This document shows, piece by piece, positions 59,301 through 64,000 of a stretch of 64,000 nt of DNA (position 1 is its first letter; every line of letters begins with the position of its first letter). The position numbers were made by a program, and so were the translations under genes. Source of the DNA: Kitasatospora sp. NBC_00374 (GTDB taxonomy: Bacteria > Actinomycetota > Actinomycetes > Streptomycetales > Streptomycetaceae). The notes beneath the pieces are model-generated. The model was not told where the DNA came from and made no database searches. It saw nothing but the letters and a program-made list of their open reading frames with translations. The stretch lies in assembly GCF_041434935.1 (NCBI RefSeq), contig NZ_CP107964.1, positions 8,353,001 through 8,417,000 of the forward strand, given 5' to 3'.

Positions 59301-62300
59301 CTGGTCCGCGCTGCCGAGCACGTCCAGCAGGCCCGGGACGTCGGACGGCTTGCCGTGGACGCCGCCCTTGCCGAAGGCACTGCCCAGCGCCTGATCGGCG
59401 GTCGTCCGGAAGGACGGCCCGTCGACGCCCCCGATGAAGTGGGCCTGGGGCAGCCGGACGAGCGCGGGGTTGCGCGGTGGTGGGGTGTCGGGTGCGGGCG
59501 CGGGCGGGTGCTGTGCCACGATCAGTTGCCCGCCGTGCGGTTCGACGGTCGCCGTCCGGTCGGCGTGCGGGGAGTCCGGGCCGGTGTTCAGCACCGTGGT
59601 GGGGTGGTCGGCGTCCTGGCGGCCGATCATCACGTGGTAGGTGACCGGGTAGCCGAACCTCTCGGCCGACCCCTCCAGGCTGAACTCGTGCTTGGTCTCG
59701 GTGGACGAGGCTGTGGTGGTCTGGTGGGTCCGGCCGTAGGAGCCGTCGACACCGACGTTGACGAAGGCCCGGGTGGTGTCGGTCGGGTTGGCCGAGGTGC
59801 GTACGTTCCCGGCACCGGAGAGGGTGTGTTTGCCACCGCCGATGACTCCCAGGTCCCCGCCCACGGTGCGGCTGGTGCTGTTCTTCGTCGTCGACGTCTC
59901 CGAGCCGACGTGCTCACCGGGTCCGGGCTCGGCCTTCACCAGGATCTCGAAGGTGTGCGCGTCGCGGCCGGGAAGGTGCGAGGAGTCCAGGGTGATCCGG
60001 AAGGAGCCGTCGATCAGCTCCGGTCCGCCTCGGGCCAAGGCGGAGGGGGTGATCTGCTGGTGCAGGTCGCCGAGGTTCTTGAGCGCCTGCGGGGTGACCC
60101 GGGGGTGTCCGCCGCCCGCTGCGCCGGACGGCGGCGGGAGGAGACCGGGCGCCTGCCTGTGCAGCTCGGTGACGATGTGGTGCTCCAGCTCCGAGGAGCC
60201 GGGCATCTTGAGGTACGAGGTGCGCCGGCTGCCCAGCGGGTCGCGCAGCCCCGCCGCGTCCGGTGCCGCCGGTGGCCGAGGCGCCCGGGGCGCCGGGGCC
60301 GGCCGGGTGGGTGCGGGGAGCGGGTCGGGTGCGGTGGACGGGCCCGCGTGCGCGGGGGCGGGTGTGGGGGCGTGGGCGGGGGCGGGGGTGCCGTGGTCGG
60401 GTGCGGAGGAGTGGCCGGCTGGGGAGGGCTGCGAGGCGGGGGTGTGATCGCTGGCCGGGGAGTCCGCCGGGGTGTGGGTGGTCGCCGGGGTGTGGGTGGT
60501 CGGCGGGTGCGGTACCACCCGGAGGACCTGGCCGGTGATCGGGTGGTCGACGGTGATCACGAGGTCGCCGCCGTGTGCACCTTCCGGGGCCGGGGCCGGG
60601 TCGACCCGGACGCCGATCTCCTGGTTCTTGGTGTCGTACAGTCCGTCCTTGCCGGGGGAGAGGTGCTGCTTGGTCACGGTGATGTGGAAGTGGACGTCCG
60701 TGGCCACCAGGTCGGCCTTGCCCGCGTGCTCGTGACTGCTCGCCACCTTGACCGTGTGGTTGCTCTTGTCCTCGTGGTCGTGGTTGCTGCTGTACGAGTA
60801 GCCCACCGAACCGCCCAGCCACGTGGTCTCGTCGGAGCCCGGGCGGGAGGACTTCGCGACCTGACCCACCGCACCGCCGGTGACACCGAGACTCCGGGAC
60901 GACTTGTTCGTCTGGGTCTCCTTGTGCTCGGTCGACGTGGTCGAGCCCTGTTCGCTCTTGTGGTCGACGGTGTCCAGCACGGTGGAGCCGTGGGGTTCGA
61001 GGGTGAGGTGCAGGTTGCCCGTACTGCCGTCGGAGAACCGCACCGGGGGCGAGGTGAGGCCCCAACTCGCCGCGTGCTCGAATTCGTCGACCACGTTCTT
61101 GACCGTGAAGAAGTCGTTGATCGTCTGGTGCGCGGCGGCGTTGGGGTTGCGTTCGTCCGGCAGGGCGTCGAAGACCGCCTCGCGGGCCCCGTCGAGTCCG
61201 GTGACCGTGAGCGGCTGCCCCTCGGGGTGCGCGGCCGGTGGTGGGACGTGGTCGTCGGCGGCGCCTTCCGGCGGCGGTTCCCAGCCTCGCCAACTCTGTG
61301 GCTCGGTCCCGATGGGGGTGGATCGGTGGGGGATCTCGGCGGTCACCGATCCGACGAGCGGAGGCTGTCCGCCGGCGCCCAGCGGCCGTCCGTTCGGGTC
61401 CACCACGGTGACGTGGTAGGCGAACTGGGCGATGTGCGGGGCGGTCGGACCGGTCAGCGTCAGCTTGTGGGACGTCTCGGTGGTCGACGTGACGGTGGTC
61501 TCCGTCTCGTGGTTCACCCCGCCCAGGGCGCCGGAGACCGAGCCCGTCGCGAGCAGGTGCGGGTTGACCGGATGTATGTAGGAGGGCCCGAAGTTGGCAC
61601 CGGCCTCCGCCTGGTAGCCCTGGGTCTTGCGCGGTTCGGGCGAGTAGCTGGACTTGGCGGTCGACTCGATGTCGGTCTTGCCGTCCTTCTCGGCCTGGTC
61701 CTTGGTGAGCGCGTGCTGGGCCGGCTGCCAGGTGTTCGGGTGTGCGGCGATCTGTACCTCGTGCGGCTCTCCGTTGACGGTGAGGGGGAAGCGCCAGCCG
61801 CCGGCCACCATCTGCGGGTGGTTCTCGCGGAAGGAGCCGGGCGTGAGGCGGGAATCGAGGCCCTGGACCACCGTGCGGTCGTGGCGATGGGTGCCGAGCG
61901 CCTCCTCGATCCGGTTCCGTACGGCTGCGGGGCCGGGGTCATCGGTGATCTTCAGCCCGGCGAGGGAGGTCGTGTGCCGCTCGTCGACCTTCACGGGCGG
62001 CGTGGGGGCGGGGCGTGTGGGCGGCGGGGGTGCGGGCTGGTGGGCGGCGGGTTGATGGGTGGGTGCGGGGGTGGTGGGTTCGTGGGCGGTGGGCTGCTGA
62101 GTGGTCGGCTCGTGGGTGGCGGGCTGGTGTGTCGCGGGCTGGTCGGTGGGTGTCTGGGTGGCGGGGTGCTGGTGCTGCGCGGTGGGGCCCTGGGATGTGG
62201 TCGCGTGGGCGGTGGCTTGCGGCTGCTGGTGCTGCGCCGGGTCGGCCGGCGTGACATGAGGGGCGGCGGCCTGCGCCGGCGGCGCCGGGTGCGGGTCATC

Positions 62301-64000
62301 GAGGGCGGGTGTGTGCGCCCGGACGGGGGTGGACGGTGGGTACGTGGTGCGGGTGGGGACGGCGACCGGGTCCACCCAGGTGTGCCGGCGCGGGGCCCAG
62401 GGCGCGGTGGCACGGGCGTGCTGCCAACCGGGGTCGGTGCTGACGGGGCGTCGGGCGGTGGCCCCGTCGGTGGACGGCTGCGTCGGGGTGCCGGAGCCGG
62501 TCCCGGCGTGCTGGGGCTGGGGTGCGGCCGCGCCGGAGGCGGCCGGCGTGGCGGCGGGAGTGACGGCCGGGGGCTCGGCGGGTGCTGCGGGCTGGGCGGT
62601 CGGGTCCGGGCTCTCCTGGGGCGGCAGTTGGTCGGGCGGGGGCGTGGCTTCCGTGGTCTTGGGCGCCACCTCGTCGGGTGCGTGCGGTTTCGACACCGAA
62701 GCGGAACCGGAGGCACCGGCGGGCGACTCGCCGGCCGGGCGGTAGATGCGCCGGTCGTCACCGCCGGTCAGCGCGCCCAGCAGCAGCAGGTGGCGGTCCC
62801 GCAGACCGCCCTGCACCAGACCGGGGGCGGACGGCGGCTGCCGGAAGTCGCCGAGCAGGCTGCCCGGGGTGTCGGCGCGGTGGGGGTTCGACGGGTCCTG
62901 GTACTCGTCCCTGAGGCCCAACTGGTGGGCGAACTCATGGCTGTACGCGGTCGGTTCGGCGCCGACCGGCCAGGTGTACTGGTCCATCGGTCCGTCGTGG
63001 CCGACCAGGTCCACCGTGAGGTGCGGGTGGCCCTCCGGCCCGACGGGCTCGACCGTGACGTGCAGGTGGTCGCCGTTGGGGAGCGTGTGGTCCGGGGCGT
63101 TGAAGTGTTGCTGGACGCCCTGCTGGAGACTGCTGACCGTCTCGGCGACGTCCTTCGGGCTGCCGCCCTGGAAGGCGACCCGGACGGTCAGGTCGGTGTA
63201 CGGCCTGTTCTCGAACGTGAAGCGGCGCTGGTCGAAGCCGGACCGGACCAGGAAACGCGGGGTGCGGTCGACCGTCATGGTCGGCTGCGGGCCGCGCGGC
63301 CCCGGGTCTCCCGGCCCGGCGGATGACGGGTTTGACGGCGGGTTGGACGGCGTGGCGGCCGGCGGGGCCGATTGTGCGGTGGACGGCCCGGCGGGCCGGC
63401 CGGACGGCCCCTCGGGCTCGGCCGTCGCCCGGGCGGACCCGGACCCCTGCGCCGACCCGACCGACCCGACCGGCGCCGGGTGCGGCAACCCGCCGGCCGA
63501 CGGGGGTGGCGCTGTGGTCGCTGAGGTCGCCGGGGGTCGCTGCGCCGCGGTCGGCGTGCTGGTCCCGCCGTCCGGTCCGGCGGTGCTGTGCGCGGTTCCC
63601 GCTGCCGGGGCGGCCGGTGTGGCGCTGCTCAGCGGTGGACGGGCGGGTGCGGTCGGTGCCTCGGCCGGCTGCGGGCGGGCGGGTGCGGTCGGTGCCTCCG
63701 CGGGCTGCGGGCGGGCGGGTTGGGCGGCCGGCTGGCCGGTGGGTTCGGGTGTGGCGGTACGGGCCGGGGCCGGCTGGGCGGGTTCCTGCGCGCGTACCGG
63801 CGCCCCGGCGGCGCCGGGAGTGGCCCCGACCGTGGGGGACCCGTCACCCGCTCCGGGCCGGGTGCCCGTGGGCGTGCCGGTGCGGTCGGGGCTCTGGACA
63901 TCGTCCCGGGTCTGCGGCGGGGCCGCGGCGGTGGCGGGTTGGGTGGGCTGGTCGTGCCGGATGCCCTGGTCGGCGGAGGCAGCCGGGGCGGCGGGGGCGG
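56322..64000 (-). CDS. Giant multi-block protein with HEXXH motif (5' end outside window)
   Basis: The frame is open from the stop at 56322 to the window edge, more than 2550 codons, and no start is seen. Going from N to C: an Ala/Pro/Thr-rich region (63300-64000); a globular block (PRFLVRSGFDQRRFTFENRP) with YSHEFAHQLGLRDEY near 62900-62946, an HEXXHxxGxxDE zinc-metalloprotease-like site; a Pro/His/Thr linker (62000-62800); then about six beta-rich Ser/Thr blocks with alternating patterns (for example TETETTVTSTTETSHKLTLT) between 57200 and 61900; and a Pro-Ala tail. No signal peptide can be judged. Such giant Streptomyces proteins are uncharacterised; export and a toxin or adhesin role are inference. 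Confidence 0.75.
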   Translation of the reverse strand, partial: APAAPAASADQGIRHDQPTQPATAAAPPQTRDDVQSPDRTGTPTGTRPGAGDGSPTVGATPGAAGAPVRAQEPAQPAPARTATPEPTGQPAAQPARPQPAEAPTAPARPQPAEAPTAPARPPLSSATPAAPAAGTAHSTAGPDGGTSTPTAAQRPPATSATTAPPPSAGGLPHPAPVGSVGSAQGSGSARATAEPEGPSGRPAGPSTAQSAPPAATPSNPPSNPSSAGPGDPGPRGPQPTMTVDRTPRFLVRSGFDQRRFTFENRPYTDLTVRVAFQGGSPKDVAETVSSLQQGVQQHFNAPDHTLPNGDHLHVTVEPVGPEGHPHLTVDLVGHDGPMDQYTWPVGAEPTAYSHEFAHQLGLRDEYQDPSNPHRADTPGSLLGDFRQPPSAPGLVQGGLRDRHLLLLGALTGGDDRRIYRPAGESPAGASGSASVSKPHAPDEVAPKTTEATPPPDQLPPQESPDPTAQPAAPAEPPAVTPAATPAASGAAAPQPQHAGTGSGTPTQPSTDGATARRPVSTDPGWQHARATAPWAPRRHTWVDPVAVPTRTTYPPSTPVRAHTPALDDPHPAPPAQAAAPHVTPADPAQHQQPQATAHATTSQGPTAQHQHPATQTPTDQPATHQPATHEPTTQQPTAHEPTTPAPTHQPAAHQPAPPPPTRPAPTPPVKVDERHTTSLAGLKITDDPGPAAVRNRIEEALGTHRHDRTVVQGLDSRLTPGSFRENHPQMVAGGWRFPLTVNGEPHEVQIAAHPNTWQPAQHALTKDQAEKDGKTDIESTAKSSYSPEPRKTQGYQAEAGANFGPSYIHPVNPHLLATGSVSGALGGVNHETETTVTSTTETSHKLTLTGPTAPHIAQFAYHVTVVDPNGRPLGAGGQPPLVGSVTAEIPHRSTPIGTEPQSWRGWEPPPEGAADDHVPPPAAHPEGQPLTVTGLDGAREAVFDALPDERNPNAAAHQTINDFFTVKNVVDEFEHAASWGLTSPPVRFSDGSTGNLHLTLEPHGSTVLDTVDHKSEQGSTTSTEHKETQTNKSSRSLGVTGGAVGQVAKSSRPGSDETTWLGGSVGYSYSSNHDHEDKSNHTVKVASSHEHAGKADLVATDVHFHITVTKQHLSPGKDGLYDTKNQEIGVRVDPAPAPEGAHGGDLVITVDHPITGQVLRVVPHPPTTHTPATTHTPADSPASDHTPASQPSPAGHSSAPDHGTPAPAHAPTPAPAHAGPSTAPDPLPAPTRPAPAPRAPRPPAAPDAAGLRDPLGSRRTSYLKMPGSSELEHHIVTELHRQAPGLLPPPSGAAGGGHPRVTPQALKNLGDLHQQITPSALARGGPELIDGSFRITLDSSHLPGRDAHTFEILVKAEPGPGEHVGSETSTTKNSTSRTVGGDLGVIGGGKHTLSGAGNVRTSANPTDTTRAFVNVGVDGSYGRTHQTTTASSTETKHEFSLEGSAERFGYPVTYHVMIGRQDADHPTTVLNTGPDSPHADRTATVEPHGGQLIVAQHPPAPAPDTPPPRNPALVRLPQAHFIGGVDGPSFRTTADQALGSAFGKGGVHGKPSDVPGLLDVLGSADQLRGAVSASHNGWANTGDEHVGGTLDQHTAGLSTRARLSDFQYQETLSGEGKLTIESTSKTSTTVDDKWSGGVKGSAGPDVGRFPEAPTGVFESSYQIRGGAKIKGGYGPSGGDSVKHEMSTVRTLATPKGTWHVYQAKADITTVGRVTDTKGHTTYGDPQRTEHTVHVLLSDSDVRALADGTEPPPAEPRTAPLLDQGVSGGAFVHILSSDEILAEIDRQLHGPRPAGEPPLRALPFADTYSPHNLNARSDDVMGKGVLASHVDESRGNRVITQVLVRGVSRAGWRDDNAQSESEISRKVTASQTVTGSSGKSGSLGADGNLRISYRAPEGADHINSATYNPAASVEGSLSSGAKSGITTSVDHKTSGFGTNHKFSNHVQYEVTVSQRNSSGRFINLSRPPAPADTVWRTEAWVPEPLTRQPAADHAPAAVQPPQAHPAPAPHPAGGPAGAPQGGGIPLQPVGPQGNNVNAWRQQLAKGHDMAGFDNPGGLIDNAVRTLTTPRPWGGGVLGQAGSALSTGAGMVGAAASKVAHFVTPQAAVDLGHRVVESFISDPRLPEGNPLKQEQQQHLPIDVQAAVRQVFSPQSTPAVFHQLNTHGSAYRTVPFGADGSTHLVVTMDPTGPAEEVNTRDKGKDELGSSAEDASSTTATNGYTWSVNPADFSVLTKDPLVNIPINAGNVAGQNSGDRTIHVTRAPGVPGRDLPAGGIPHGKDPTEAGKAEIKGPQSLMRQPVQITTQKADRNGPYGEAVPTDGNLYYWSQKDPAAAPAPAPAPAPAPAGSPADAPAATASSTAPSPAAGAPTAAPAPTPATTAGAPGRFPLSIDSTAPPATASAAPIGHQPPSDAASEVSSLHGSVLSDLAGLSPVSPSSTTSQHPFGPGGSEGSVLDVLTAPPPPPPATVSPPPARPASTGPTASPTGGRPQPDAAAQATPPDDSPAEQPAGPPILTSSGAITIAPPPQLPVPQLPAPQPIAPTAPAEAPAPPPDPTDR
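56965..57000. repeat. Six tandem GGTGCG hexamers
   Basis: Six exact copies of GGTGCG encode a Pro-Ala run in the C-terminal tail of the giant protein. Copy number is likely to vary by slippage. Confidence 0.85.

Noticed and set aside
57168..63326. A 2052-codon plus-strand frame opposite the giant gene
   Set aside because: Codon-bias shadow of the minus-strand gene; no recognisable motifs and biased low-complexity residues.

Overview
The window is very GC-rich and has the gene style of a filamentous actinomycete of the Streptomyces/Kitasatospora type. The signs are GTG/TTG starts, ATGA and GTGA overlaps, a WXG100-linked Rhs toxin, an Rpf-like muralytic protein, CebR-type operators, mycothiol-type DinB proteins and a giant Ala/Pro/Thr-rich surface-type protein. 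Many short broken genes and accessory genes suggest a variable, arm-like part of the chromosome; this is an inference. I recognised no rRNA, tRNA or CRISPR array.

1-13200: a transposase remnant, a NUDIX hydrolase, an inhibitor-I36-like protein, a nicotinamidase, a Ser/Thr kinase carrying a C-terminal pYEATS domain, a fused winged-helix/XRE regulator coupled to a membrane protein behind a leaderless promoter, NAD kinase, a UBP-type zinc finger protein and a DUF5996 protein. Gene scars follow (MarR, TetR, PiT transporter, amidase, group II intron reverse transcriptase). 13297-18415 is one polymorphic-toxin operon: a WXG100-like partner, an Rhs/YD protein with a DUF3990-like (ADP-ribosyltransferase-fold) C-terminus, and a probable immunity protein.

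19047-22473: two secreted beta-glucan/cellulose-degrading enzymes (GH3 and GH12+ricin lectin), each preceded by a CebR/LacI-like operator. 23409-25297: a TrmB/LuxR-type regulator faces a small secreted peptide gene with three GIGWD motifs, followed at once by a 90-aa partner; a triple GGTGACAG half-site cluster lies between. This is the best candidate for an undescribed signalling system. 25698-28412: two cell-wall enzymes (CHAP and Rpf-like) sharing a nearly identical five-unit FG-GAP/VCBS tail. 28978-29991: a small region bounded by families of repeats around a membrane-protein gene. 30114-34453: a secreted TNT-like NADase and two overlapping S33/TAP-like exopeptidases.

34961-45895: a NarL/DesK-type two-component system, a PAF-acetylhydrolase-like lipase, LysR with a PLP decarboxylase, a DJ-1/PfpI protein with a MocR regulator, and an SseB-like protein. 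45914-46927: soxR and a 7Fe ferredoxin, divergent across a SoxR box and enclosed by 31-bp inverted repeats. 49982-56076: a sugar-alcohol uptake and catabolism operon (DeoR, binding protein, two permeases, Zn dehydrogenase, PfkB kinase) with no ATPase of its own. 56322-64000: the 3' part of a giant gene (more than 2550 codons here) with repeated beta-rich blocks, proline-rich linkers and one HEXXH metalloprotease-like motif; it runs off the window edge.
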